Assembly: GCA_965203215.1 (NCBI GenBank)
Contig: CBDBBY010000001.1
Location: 2,232,001 to 2,296,000, forward strand
Direction of reading: 5' to 3'
DNA: 64,000 nt
DNA from: CBDBBY01 sp965203215
GTDB taxonomy: Bacteria > Pseudomonadota > Alphaproteobacteria > Rhodobacterales > Rhodobacteraceae
The position numbers and the translations under genes are program-made. Of this stretch, positions 1 through 9,360 are shown in pieces (position 1 is the stretch's first letter; every line of letters starts with the position of its first letter). Below the pieces are notes generated by a model that saw only the letters and a list, made by a program, of their open reading frames with translations, was not told where the DNA came from and searched no databases.

Positions 1-591
1 GATGAACCGCTTTCGAATTTGGACGCGAAACTCCGGGTCGAGATGCGAACGGAAATCAAGCTGCTCCAGAGAAGGCTCGGAACTACCGCTGTTTACGTCA
101 CGCACGACCAAGTCGAAGCAATGACCATGGCTGACCGCGTGGTGGTCATGAACGAAGGACGAATTGAGCAGACCGCGGATCCCATCGAACTTTACGAACG
201 CCCTGCGAACCTCTTCGTCGCGAATTTCATCGGCTCGCCCGCGATGAATTTCCTGTCCGCGACGATTTCGGACGTAAGTTTGCTCGTCGGCGATCAGGTT
301 CTGGAAATGACCAAGAGGGACGCAGCGCGTCTCGCCGGCGCCAAGGAGGCGGTCTTCGGAATTCGCCCTGAGCACATGCGCCCATCGGAACACCAGTCGA
401 TGCTTTCAATCGTCCCCGAAACATTGGAGCCTCTGGGATCGCATACGCTGCTTCTCGGCCACATCGGCGGCGGCAAGGTCACCGCCCAGATTGATCCGCG
501 ACATCCGGCAAGAACCGGCCAACCCTGCGAGGTTCCTGTAGACATGACCCAAGCCCATTTTTTTGACCGAAACACCGGACAACGGCTGTAA
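1..591 (+). CDS. Sugar ABC transporter ATP-binding protein, C-terminal part (UgpC/MalK type)
   Basis: The reading frame is open from base 1, so the gene begins outside the window. The first residues are the Walker B and D-loop (DEPLSNLDAKLR), followed by the H-loop region (YVTHDQVEAMTMADRVVVM). The remainder (about residues 70-197 of this fragment) is the C-terminal regulatory TOBE-type domain, with a typical FIGSPAMNF linker and FGIRPEHM motif. This is the usual layout of ATPases that energise import of sugars, polyols or glycerol-phosphate. It abuts the carbohydrate kinase that follows, which suggests one uptake-and-phosphorylation operon. Substrate cannot be read from this part. Confidence 0.93.
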   Translation, partial: DEPLSNLDAKLRVEMRTEIKLLQRRLGTTAVYVTHDQVEAMTMADRVVVMNEGRIEQTADPIELYERPANLFVANFIGSPAMNFLSATISDVSLLVGDQVLEMTKRDAARLAGAKEAVFGIRPEHMRPSEHQSMLSIVPETLEPLGSHTLLLGHIGGGKVTAQIDPRHPARTGQPCEVPVDMTQAHFFDRNTGQRL

Positions 592-2127
592 ATGGCGCGT
601 GATTTGTTTCTTGCATTCGATGTGGGGACGGGCAGCATACGCTCAGCTCTAGTCGACGCCGCCGGTAGGATTCTGGCCTTCGAAGGTCGAGAGCACGATC
701 AGATAGTGCCCGGATTCGGCTGGTCCGAACAACGGCCGGACGACTGGTGGGCCGGCGTCGTCCGAACCGCCAAGGCGGTCCTTTCCAAAGTGGACGAGGC
801 CGCCGGCCGAATTGCGGCGATCTGCGCCTGCGGCCAGATGCATGGCACGGTGCTGATCGACGACGACGGAAATTTGACAATGGACGCCGTGCCGCTGTGG
901 AACGACAAGCGCACGATTCCGCAGGTCGAAGCGTTCTCCAAACTATCGGATGAAACCGCATTGCTTGATCTTGCGGCGAATGTCCCGGCGCCGGCTTGGC
1001 CTGCATTCAAGTTGCTTTGGATCTCGGAAAACCGTCCCGAAGCACTCGAAGCGGCCTCGACGGTCCTGATGCCCAAGGACTATGTCAATTTCAAGCTTAC
1101 GGGAGTGCGCAGCCAAGATTGGACCGAGGCGTCGATGAGCTTTCTGATGGATCGAAAGAAACGGTGCTGGTCGAAAGAATTGATCCGACTCACGGGCGTG
1201 CCGGCGCGGTTGCTCCCGCCCATCCGAAGACCGGATGAGGTTCTGGGCGGTTTGACGCCTTCAGCAGCAGCGCTGCTGGGGCTTCAGCCGGACATCCCGG
1301 TGCTCGCGGGCGCCGGCGACTACCCTGCAGCTTTGCTTGGATCGGGCGCCATTCTTCCCGGAGTGGGGTCCGATGTAACGGGAACTTCGACGATAATCAC
1401 TCTGGTTCGAACAGAACCGGCGCTGAGCTCGGAAGTCTCGAACGTAGCGACTGTCGAGGGAAACTGGGGAACATTGACACTCCTCGATGCGGGCGGCGAC
1501 GCCGTGCGATGGGCGCGCAGGGCGTTCCATCGGAACCGCCGAAGCTTCAATGAGATTGAGGAAGCGGCGCGCGCTGCCGATTCCGGATCCAAGAGTTTGT
1601 TTTTCCTTCCTTATTTGTCCGGCGAACGTTTGGGCATGGCCCGAAATTCGCGCGCTCAGTTCTTCGGGTTGACGGCATCCCATGAACTCGGAGAGCTGCA
1701 CCGGGCCGTGCTTGAAGGGGTCGCGTTTTCGGTCCGGCTCAAACTGGACCGCGCGCAATTTGGAGAGAGGCGCCCCAGCCGGATCATAGCAGCCGGCGGC
1801 GGTGCGAAGTCGAACCTTTGGCTCAAGATTAAGGCCAGCATGTACGATGCTCCATATCTGGTCCCGGAAGAATTGGAATGCGGAATCGTCGGGTCGGCTG
1901 CGATGATGTCCGCTGCCGTAGGCATGGCGCCAAGCCTTACGGAGGCGGTTGAGAAGATGGTGCGATTTGAAACGGAAGTACTTCCGATACCGGAATGGCG
2001 CGAGCAGTACGACCGGATGATGCCAATATACGAACGGCTTTATCTCGCGGCAAGAGAGTTCCACTCAGATCTGGATGTTCTGGACGCATACTGCAGAAAT
2101 GCTCCTACCGATAAAGTCTCAATGTGA
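592..2127 (+). CDS. FGGY-family carbohydrate kinase, xylulokinase-like
   Basis: 511 aa, the normal length for FGGY sugar kinases. The N-terminal phosphate-binding segment (FDVGTGSIRSALVD), the CGQMHGTVL and PLWNDKR motifs that resemble xylulokinases, the ATP-side segment DVTGTSTIITL and the C-terminal AAGGGAKSNLW motif are all present and in order. The ATG follows the TAA of the ABC ATPase with no gap, so the genes are translationally linked. Expected role: ATP-dependent phosphorylation of a ketopentose or polyol-derived ketose after import. Xylulose is the likeliest substrate by motif, but ribulose or a related sugar cannot be excluded. Confidence 0.88.
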   Translation: MARDLFLAFDVGTGSIRSALVDAAGRILAFEGREHDQIVPGFGWSEQRPDDWWAGVVRTAKAVLSKVDEAAGRIAAICACGQMHGTVLIDDDGNLTMDAVPLWNDKRTIPQVEAFSKLSDETALLDLAANVPAPAWPAFKLLWISENRPEALEAASTVLMPKDYVNFKLTGVRSQDWTEASMSFLMDRKKRCWSKELIRLTGVPARLLPPIRRPDEVLGGLTPSAAALLGLQPDIPVLAGAGDYPAALLGSGAILPGVGSDVTGTSTIITLVRTEPALSSEVSNVATVEGNWGTLTLLDAGGDAVRWARRAFHRNRRSFNEIEEAARAADSGSKSLFFLPYLSGERLGMARNSRAQFFGLTASHELGELHRAVLEGVAFSVRLKLDRAQFGERRPSRIIAAGGGAKSNLWLKIKASMYDAPYLVPEELECGIVGSAAMMSAAVGMAPSLTEAVEKMVRFETEVLPIPEWREQYDRMMPIYERLYLAAREFHSDLDVLDAYCRNAPTDKVSM

Positions 2128-2573
2128 TCTTTCCGTGAAGTTTCTTTTAATTCTCATCGTCAGCAATTCAGGTTTCGCGTCCTTTGCCATGCCGTCGCTG
2201 CCCGCCGGGGGATCAAAGCATTTTTCCTACGACGGGTCAGGGGCGATCAGCTCGGTCTGAATTGGGCGTGGTCGACCAAACCCCCGAGAGCATCGGCGAC
2301 AGCGCTCCGGTCGTCGAAGCGAGGTCGGTTCGGCGAATTCGACCATGCGGCTGCTTGAATGCGCCTCGCGCCTTCCGATGGAAAAGCCATTCCGCCGACT
2401 TCTTGCTTATTCCCTTGCGGGCACAGCGCTCCGCGTTCGCGGACCTGCCGCCCGTGCAGATTTTGTCCGCGCGGAACTTGGCTGTCCGGAGGGGCCCGAA
2501 GAAGCTCCGCCGCGCAGGAGCGCGGCGGTCCGATGCCGGCTCGGAGAGCGCGGGGCCGATCCGGCGTCGGCCT
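2128..2573. other. Intergenic region between convergent genes
   Basis: 446 bases between the kinase and the convergent lipoprotein gene. Small frames here are compositional shadows. The only structure I see is the hairpin listed separately. Confidence 0.6.
2507..2528 (-). terminator. Possible terminator hairpin of lipoprotein A
   Basis: Perfect 9-bp GC stem (CCGCCGCGC / GCGCGGCGG) with a 4-base loop, 45 bases downstream of the lipoprotein stop on its transcribed strand. The following tract is only weakly T-rich, so it may be factor-assisted. Confidence 0.4.
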
Positions 2574-4337
2574 CTATTGCGCGGCTCCGAAGCTGCCGTA
2601 GACGGGGCCGGTGCGCAGCAAGGCGTTGTCGCAGCTGCCTCTGTTGCAGGCCGCGTCGGCCGAAAGAAACCAGTGCCCGGCCGTCTCCAGGCCCGAGAGG
2701 TCGTCAGTGACGGGGCCGTAGAACGTTCCGCGGAAGACGGATTCATCCGCGGTGACGTAGGTGTCGAATTTCGCGGTCTTGTCCTTCCACTTGCTGTCGG
2801 AATCGTCGTAGTACTGCAGATACACGCCGCCTTCGTAGCTGCCGTCGGCATTGATCGCCGCGGCGTCCGCGGCGTAGTTCCCCGTGGTGAACACGCCGTC
2901 GTTCGGCGCCGCCTCCCTCCGGGTCTTGTAGTTCGTTCCGGCCAGAACAAGGCGCTCCCGCTTCTTGGGATCGATGATGGCGGCGTGCGGATGCCAGGTT
3001 CCGTCCGGTCCGAGCATTTCGAAGCCGGAGACCACGCCGGAGATCGTGCCGCCGCCGGTGCCGCCGATGCTCGCGCTGAGCTCGATGTCGCCGCGCAGGT
3101 CGACTCTGAGCGGTTGCGAATTGCCGGCGCCTGTCAGGTGCATGACCATCTGCGCCATCGTCGCGCCCCTGAACGTCGCGGACACGGCGTTGTCGATGTC
3201 CGTCGTCCTTGCGTCGTCCGAGTCGGCGAAGGCGTCGTAGCCGAAATGGTATCCCGTCAGCCGGCCCACGGTTTTCCATGAAGAGATGTTGTCGTTGTAG
3301 AGGAGCAGGCCGTACGCGGCATGCGAGAGGAACCGCGCCTCGTCGTCCCTGGTGTAGGGCGGCCCCTCCGCGTTCTCCAGATTCTTGTCGACCCGCGCCA
3401 GGTTCGTCATCCACAGCTCGTAGGAGCCCAGGTCGCGGGCCTCGACGTAATCAACGTCCCACGCCGCCTTGATGTTGGCGTCGCTGGCGCTCGTGCCGGA
3501 CGGCAGGGGGATCCTGGTGTTCCAGTACCACGCGTGGTGGCCGTGCGGAGCGGGAGAGGGCCTGCCGAACGTGACCTTCACGTCGTCATGGATCCAGTTC
3601 CCGCAGTCCGCGGTCGCGTCGGGAAGGTCCGTGTAGCACCCGTCCCATTTCCCGCTTCCGGGGCCGTCGTCGTCGGTCCCCCGGACGCCGTCGGGCCCGC
3701 GGCCGTACCAGTCGTTCACATCCACCCCCATGTCGAACCTGCGCTGGAAATCGAAATAGATCGCGTTCCCGGCAATCTTGAAGACAAGCCCGTCCTCCGT
3801 CACCTGGGCCGAGTAGAACAATTCGCCGTCCGTGGCCCCCAGACCCGTTGTCGCGGCGCCCGCAGTATAAACCGGGGCGCTCCCGTCGTTCCCCTGCTCG
3901 GAGACGCTGCCGCGCGCATCCGCCACCCGGATCGTGATCGCCCGCAAGGGCAGCTCCTCTATCGTTCCGGATCCGCCGGGTCCGAACATGGTCTTTCCCG
4001 ACGCGTGCCGAACTCCGTCCTTCCGGATCTGCAGCCTGTCGCCGGCGGCGGTGCCCGTGCCGGCGGAGTCGGTCGCCGCGGCTCGCGCGACCCGCTCGAA
4101 AGCGGCCTGCCTCGCGGCAGGCTTCGCCGTGACCGCCCCGGAGGGAGGCCTCGACAGCGCCCATCCGTGCGACTGCGATTCCGTCACCCCCAGAAGCGCC
4201 TCGGAGGCCGGATCGGCCGTCCCCGACAGGTCCGAACCGGCCTCCGAGGCCCCTCCCGACGGACCCGACGGCCCGCCGGAGCAGGCCGCCAGCGCCAACC
4301 CGGAGATGCTCAGTAGTGCCAAAGCTCGCGATTTCAT
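2574..4337 (-). CDS. TbpB-like surface lipoprotein (paralogue A)
   Basis: 587 aa with a lipoprotein signal peptide ending in a LALAAC lipobox, so the protein should be lipidated and exported. After a short Gly/Ser/Pro-rich linker there are two beta-rich regions. The second contains the family signatures YGLLLYN, FHFGYDAF and, near the C-terminus, GTFYGP followed by YGSFGA. A C-terminal G-x-FYGP...SFGA pattern is typical of the 8-stranded barrel domain of transferrin-binding protein B and other surface lipoproteins; the assignment is by motif and is an inference. Paralogues B, C, D and E in this window share the same order of motifs. It lies 82 bases downstream of B on the same strand, so the two probably form an operon. 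Ligand unknown. Confidence 0.75.
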   Translation of the reverse strand: MKSRALALLSISGLALAACSGGPSGPSGGASEAGSDLSGTADPASEALLGVTESQSHGWALSRPPSGAVTAKPAARQAAFERVARAAATDSAGTGTAAGDRLQIRKDGVRHASGKTMFGPGGSGTIEELPLRAITIRVADARGSVSEQGNDGSAPVYTAGAATTGLGATDGELFYSAQVTEDGLVFKIAGNAIYFDFQRRFDMGVDVNDWYGRGPDGVRGTDDDGPGSGKWDGCYTDLPDATADCGNWIHDDVKVTFGRPSPAPHGHHAWYWNTRIPLPSGTSASDANIKAAWDVDYVEARDLGSYELWMTNLARVDKNLENAEGPPYTRDDEARFLSHAAYGLLLYNDNISSWKTVGRLTGYHFGYDAFADSDDARTTDIDNAVSATFRGATMAQMVMHLTGAGNSQPLRVDLRGDIELSASIGGTGGGTISGVVSGFEMLGPDGTWHPHAAIIDPKKRERLVLAGTNYKTRREAAPNDGVFTTGNYAADAAAINADGSYEGGVYLQYYDDSDSKWKDKTAKFDTYVTADESVFRGTFYGPVTDDLSGLETAGHWFLSADAACNRGSCDNALLRTGPVYGSFGAAQ

Positions 4338-4419
4338 TTTTCTTGCTCCTGTTCGTCGTTCCGCCGCGACCGGCTCGGAGCTCCCGCTCCGGGCGGCCGC
4401 GCCGCGAGAGAGGTCGTCA

Positions 4420-6579
4420 TCAATTGGTTCCGGCCGTCCCCACCGCTCCGAAGCTGGCGACGATGCCGCCCCAGCGCTCCCGGCGGGCGTCGCCCTCCAG
4501 ATACCAGTAGCCGGCGGTCTCGAGATCGTCGCGGGGGCCGTAGAGGGTTCCGCCGAACTCGGAAGAATTCGAGCTGTGGGAGGGGTTGAAGTCCCAGGTC
4601 TTCGGCTTCCAAACGCTGTCGGCCGAGTCCCAGTACTGCAGGTACGCCCCGCCGGAGTAGCTTCCGTCCGCGCCGATCGGCGCGCCGGCCGCCGCGAAAT
4701 CCTGGCCGTTCAGACCGAAGCCGTCGCTGGCGAACACCAGCCGGTCCGCCCGGTCCGCATCGTCTTTGATGTTCACGGCCCTCTCGAACCGGACCCACCG
4801 CCCCTCGGGTGACAGCTTCTCCAGGCTCGTGACCTGTCCGTATATGGTGTTCGAGCCCGAGCCGATGCGGGCGTTGAGAACGACGTCTCCCCTTATGTCC
4901 GTCCGGACCGGGTTCGGGTTGTTGAAATGCTCGTACATGAAGCCCATCGTCCGGCCGTCGAACCGCACAACGATCGGCGTCGCGAGGTCGGTGGTCCTCT
5001 TGTCCGCCTTGTCCTCGAACGCGTCGTAGCCGAAGTGGAACGCCTGCACCCGGCTGGGCAGCAAATAGTCGGTCAGCGTGTCCGTGTGGACGAACACCCC
5101 GTAGGCCGCGTACTTGAGATGCCGCGCCACGTCGTCGGCGCGGGACCGCTGGCCCTTGCCGGCGGCCGGCTCCAGATTCCTGTCGTAGCCGCCGTGGTTC
5201 GTCACCCAGAGCTGATAGAGCCCGAGGTCCCAGTCGTTCCGCCCGTTCTGGAACGTCGGCAGCAGATTCGGCTGCGAGGGGGACTGGCCCTGCGGAAACG
5301 GAACCCGGGAGCTCCAGTAGTAGACCGGCTCCCCGTTCGGGGAATTGCGGCCGCCGCTGTCGCCGGCCTGCCAGGCGATCTCCAGATCGTCGGAATTCCA
5401 CGCCGAGCACCTCGCCAGATCCGACTGCCAGCAATTGCCGTCGTCGGACCCTCCCGCTTGCCCGTCCGCGCCCAGATCCTTCCAGGCGTCCTTCGTGCTC
5501 CCGATGTCGAAGCGGCGCTGGGTGTCGTGGAAGGCCACGCCCGCCCCGCCGAACTTGTACGTGATCCGGCCGGAGCCGAGATTGATCGACGAGACAGGAA
5601 CCCCGTCCGTCTCCGTGTAGGTCGCCGCCGTGCCGTCGCGCCCCTGGATCTTCACCTCCCCCGCCGTCGTCGTCCCGATGCGGAGCGTGAGATCCCGGAG
5701 AGGCAGCTCGTCCGAGCCCGACCTGTCCGCCGCGATCACCCGCTTTCCGGTCGAGTACGGCACCGCCGCCGCCGCGATTTTAAGCCGGGCGGATTCCGCC
5801 AAGGCCGTCCCGTCGGCCCCGGCGCGCGGATAACGCTTGATCGTGGCTGTGCTTACGGACCCCGAGCCACCGCCCGCCGGGCCCGAACCCGGACCCGAAC
5901 CCGGACCCGGACCGGTCGTCGCGGGAACGAGCTGCTTCGCCGTCTCAATCTGTTGATTGGCCGAACGAACCAATATCAGAGTCGCCTGCGCCCGCCCTTG
6001 CACCTCTTCCGCATAGCTTCTCGCCTCGGCCCCCGCGTCGTCCGCGCCGTCGGCCGCCAAGGCGGCCTGCGCGTCCTGAAGCCCCCTCGTCGCGCCCGAG
6101 AGCGCCGTTGCAAGCAGAGTTTGAACATTGTTGAGAGCCGTTCGCGCATTGGACCGCTCTGCCGGAGTCGTCGCCGCCCGCGCAAGCCGCACGGCGGATT
6201 CGATCTGACCTCGAACTTCCTCCAAGTCCACTCTTGCGGTCCAAGACGTCTCGTCCGCGCGAGCCGCAGCCAATCTCAAGGTCGCGGTAACGCGCTGCGT
6301 CTCAGGCGCATCCCGGAATTGCTGCTCAGCTTCGCGGACCCTCGCCCGCGCCTCGGCCTGCTTGCTTTCGGCCAACTCCAGCGCTTCCGACTTCGGCTCC
6401 GCCGGTTCGCCTCCGGATCCCGGATCCGTCATGCCGCCTCCAGACCCCGGATCCGTCGTCCCGCCTCCCGTTCCAGAACTCGGCGTCCCGCCTCCCGTTC
6501 CAGAGCTCCGAGTCTCGTTGCCTGAGCAAGCCGCGAGTCCAAGGCCCAGAATTATTACCAATAGACCAAACTTTGCCAT
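4420..6579 (-). CDS. TbpB-like surface lipoprotein with N-terminal coiled coil (paralogue B)
   Basis: 719 aa from the ATG at 6579. The frame stays open upstream, but the signal peptide (MAKFGLLVIILGLGLAAC) fixes this start. The lipobox Cys is followed by a Gly/Ser/Thr linker with the repeat TDPGSGGG, then about 180 Ala/Glu/Arg-rich residues predicted as coiled coil (AEARARVREAEQQ), a Gly/Pro hinge, then a beta-rich region with YGVFVHT, FHFGYDAF, GTLYGP and a closing ASFGA. The extra coiled coil makes it longer than A and suggests a stalk that lifts the barrel off the surface. It is the first gene of the B-A pair. Function is inferred from layout only. Confidence 0.75.
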   Translation of the reverse strand: MAKFGLLVIILGLGLAACSGNETRSSGTGGGTPSSGTGGGTTDPGSGGGMTDPGSGGEPAEPKSEALELAESKQAEARARVREAEQQFRDAPETQRVTATLRLAAARADETSWTARVDLEEVRGQIESAVRLARAATTPAERSNARTALNNVQTLLATALSGATRGLQDAQAALAADGADDAGAEARSYAEEVQGRAQATLILVRSANQQIETAKQLVPATTGPGPGSGPGSGPAGGGSGSVSTATIKRYPRAGADGTALAESARLKIAAAAVPYSTGKRVIAADRSGSDELPLRDLTLRIGTTTAGEVKIQGRDGTAATYTETDGVPVSSINLGSGRITYKFGGAGVAFHDTQRRFDIGSTKDAWKDLGADGQAGGSDDGNCWQSDLARCSAWNSDDLEIAWQAGDSGGRNSPNGEPVYYWSSRVPFPQGQSPSQPNLLPTFQNGRNDWDLGLYQLWVTNHGGYDRNLEPAAGKGQRSRADDVARHLKYAAYGVFVHTDTLTDYLLPSRVQAFHFGYDAFEDKADKRTTDLATPIVVRFDGRTMGFMYEHFNNPNPVRTDIRGDVVLNARIGSGSNTIYGQVTSLEKLSPEGRWVRFERAVNIKDDADRADRLVFASDGFGLNGQDFAAAGAPIGADGSYSGGAYLQYWDSADSVWKPKTWDFNPSHSSNSSEFGGTLYGPRDDLETAGYWYLEGDARRERWGGIVASFGAVGTAGTN

Positions 6580-6721
6580 TGTCCCTGCCTCAATCGATTT
6601 GCAACACGCCCATCCGAATTCCAAACGTGGGTTGCGTGGAACTCGCATTCAAAAAACAGTGAATAATGGTCAATTTGGTTGTATTGTCAAATCAACTCTC
6701 CTCCGAGCAGGGAGCAGCCCG

Positions 6722-6890
6722 ATGACCGAACTCGTCGACCGCATCGGCGCCGCCCTGGTCGGACTGAAAATGCCCCGGGCGCTCGAAGCGCTCGGACCCA
6801 CGCTGCGGCGGCTGGAGCAGGGCGAGACCGCAGCCGTCGAAGCCATCGACGCCCTCCTCAGCGAGGAATACGCCCTGCGCGAAAGTCGCC
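6722..6890 (+). pseudogene. Inverted copy of the istB 5' end (IS21)
   Basis: Encodes about 54 residues (MTELVDRIGAALVGLKM onward) nearly identical to the start of the istB gene read from 7692 on the other strand, then runs straight into the 3' end of that istB. The two copies form an inverted repeat, as if two IS21 copies recombined head to head. Confidence 0.8.
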
Positions 6891-7692
6891 CTCGTTTTTT
6901 CGGCGGGGGCGGCGACGTGATTGGCGCATTCGTCCGGACGTGTTCGGGAATGAGGTCGGCGTGCTTTCCGGGCCGGCAGCTTGCGCCTTCGATTCGGACG
7001 ACCGCCGCGTGGTGGAGGAGTCGGTCGAGGAGGGCCGTCGCGACGACGGGGTCTCCGAAGATGTCGCCCCATTCCGCGAAGCTTCTGTTCGAGGCGGGGA
7101 TCATCGCGCCTTTTTCATATCTCGCATCTGCGATTTGGAAGAACAGGCTTGCTCCGCCTTTGGAGATGGGCAAGCAACCGATTTCATCGACGACGAGCAG
7201 CGCGGCCCGAGTGAAGAAGCGGATTTTTTCGGCGGGCCGGCCTTGTCGTTCGGCTTTGGCGAGGCTGTCGGCGGGTTCGGCGAGCGTCGTCTTGTAGACG
7301 CTCTTTCCGGCTTTGACGGCGGCGACGCCGAGGGCGGTCGCGAGGTGGGACTTTCCTGTGCCGGGCGGTCCGAGGAAGTGGACGGTCTCGCGTCTCCGGA
7401 TGAAGTCGAGCTGGGCCAAGGCGGCGATTCTCTCCCGATCGAGCGAAGGCTGGAATGCGAAGTCGAAGCTTTCGACCGTTTTGACTGGGAGGAGTTTCGC
7501 GGTTCGCAATGCGATGTCGATTCGTCTTGTTTCGCGCAGGGCGCAATCCTCGCCGAGGAGGGCGTCGATGGCTTCGACGGCCGTGAGCTCGCCCTGCTCG
7601 AGGCGCCGCAGCGTGGGGCTGAGCGCTTCGAGCGCCCGGGGCATTTTCAGTCCGACGAGGGCGGCGCCGATGCGGTCGACGAGTTCGGTCAT
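6890..7692 (-). pseudogene. istB: IS21 helper ATPase IstB, lacking its own stop
   Basis: About 267 codons: N-terminal helical segment, Walker A (GPPGTGKSHLATAL), Walker B (LLVVDEIGCLP), sensor region (IPASNRSFAEWGDIFGD) and a DRLLHHA segment, in normal IstB order and length. IstB is the AAA+ partner of the IstA transposase. Its ATG overlaps the istA stop by ATGA, the normal coupling of this family. The 3' end is fused to an inverted copy of the istB start, so the original stop is gone and the frame reads on for about 70 foreign residues. Confidence 0.82.
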
Positions 7693-8868
7693 CGGGCTGC
7701 TCCCTGCCGTTCGAGGCGGCGTCCCACGGCGTCGTGGAAGGCCAGGGACCGTTTCGGCGCCTCCTCGAGCTTGGGCAAGTCGATCCGCGGCGGGGGCGGC
7801 CTGCGATGGCCGGGATCGACCCTGCGGCGGTTCCGGCCTTCGAGGATCGGATGCCGGGCGATCAGCGTCCTGTCTTCGAAGATCCGCACTTCGGCGGGAT
7901 GCCGCTGCACCTCCGGCACGCGCTTGCGGGCGGCGTCCGGCACCGAATGGAGGTTTCCGCCGACGGAGACCATTCCGTCGCGGCCGGCGCGGCGCTCGAC
8001 GGCCGGGACCGCGTCGCAGGGATGCGCGGGCAGCGGGACCAAGGAGCACTGCTCTTCGGCGAAGGCCTGGTCGACGATCCGTCCGGTGGCGGCGTGGACG
8101 CGGGGATTGGCGACCTTGCCGCGCCAATCGTCGAATTGCGCATCGGGATCGTCGAGGCTGCGGAAGGTCCGGTCGAGGAAGAAGCCCTGACGGATGCAGC
8201 GGAACGGCCGCTCGACCTTGCCCTTGGTCTTCGCCCGGCAGGCTTTGCAGGCTTTGGGCGCCGATCCGCAGTGGTCGAGCAAGGCGGCCAGCGACGGGTT
8301 GCAGACCGCGGACCGGTCGGCGTCCTCTCCCGGGACGGCGGTCTTCATCCGGTCGCAGGCGCCTCTTTCGTCGCCCCTCCGCAGGCGTCGAATGCGGACG
8401 AGTGGCATCCCGGGACGGTCTCGAGCTTCCGGTCGGCGCAGAACCGGCCCGCAGCCATCGGCTGCATCCGAGGACGAACGGGAACGGATGGACTTTCCTG
8501 ACGACGCCGGGCTCGTCTGCGAATTCGGTTTTGAATTCGGCGAAGTCGACCTGGGCCTGCTCGCCGGGCCCGGTCTCGAAGCGGCGCTCGAACCTGGGCG
8601 CCGCGTCCGGCCGGATCGCGCGGAGACAGTCCGTCACCGCCGTGTAGCCGCCTTCGTAGCCGCGCTCCCGGATCTCCCGGAACAGCCGGCGTCCGGACAG
8701 ATCCGGGCAGTTCCCGATCTTGTCCGCGAGATAGCCCTCGTACGGCTCCAGAAGCCGGGGCCGAGGCTTCCGCGGCGAATAGGCCGGAGCCGCGAGGCCC
8801 CGGTCCAGGCCCGTCCGCCGCGCGATGGCGCTGATCGAAAGGCCTTCCCGTTTCAGTTCTTGCAACAT
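7689..8868 (-). pseudogene. istA: IS21 transposase IstA, frameshifted
   Basis: The N-terminal helix-turn-helix (LSISAIARRTGLDRG), the CPDLSGRRLFREIRERGYEG segment and the start of the DDE core (PGEQAQVDFAEF, VLGCSRW) read in one frame down to about 8430. The rest (CRAKTKGKVERPFRCI...) continues in another frame to the TGA at 7689. One frameshift near 8400-8430 therefore separates the halves. Family length (about 400 aa) fits the joined frames. Start ATG at 8868 is the likeliest. Without repair this copy cannot make transposase. Confidence 0.8.
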
Positions 8869-8934
8869 GACAATCTTCTCCAGCAACTGTATCTCGAGGT
8901 CGTCAAAATTCGGGTGGAATCGAGGCGGGATCGG

Positions 8935-9350
8935 GTCGTCGGGGGTTCGTGCGGGGTTTGCATCTTCAAGGCTGCGCCGGGTCCGATTCGTCCGCTTCCG
9001 ATGACGAACTCGGACATCGTTCCGGATTTTTGTGTTTTCGGGTCGTTCGGCTGTTTTTCGTTCGCGGCGGCGCGGAGAGCATGGAAAGCGGTGGACAATC
9101 CTTATTTGCGCTGCGTTCGGGTTTCGGGTTCGGGGCCCGGATTGACCACGCTTCCCACACTCTCCGCTGTCGGCGGCCGGTCCCGGTTCGGCGCTTTCCA
9201 TTCCGCAACAGCCCTGCGGGGCTTTTTCATATAGGATTCTTTTTGGGTTGGGCCGTGGAAATGTGGACAATCCTTATTTGCGCTCTTTCTCGGTTTGGAG
9301 TCCGGGGCTTGGATTGCCCACATTCCCACAGCCCCATCCGGCCGCGGCAT
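8935..9350. repeat. Dispersed repeat with inverted TGTGGACAATCC-type ends (copy 1)
   Basis: Related sequence occurs at 12165-12420 and 21360-21790. Each copy has a block GCGGAGAGCATGGAAAGC and one or two close inverted pairs; here GTGGAAATGTGGACAATCC at 9255 faces GGATTGCCCACATTCCCAC at 9311. The left part is the leader of istA. At the other sites the repeat abuts IS481 remnants. It is most likely abutted transposon ends. Confidence 0.6.
9210..9228 (+). terminator. Intrinsic terminator within the dispersed repeat
   Basis: Short GC stem (AGCCC / GGGCT, loop TGCG) followed by a run of T. The same hairpin is kept in the related repeat at 21649-21666. Confidence 0.5.
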
Positions 9351-9360
9351 CGAAGATCCG

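Noticed and set aside
6679..8190. A 503-aa plus-strand ORF
   Set aside because: Antisense to istB and istA, which have clear ATPase and transposase motifs.
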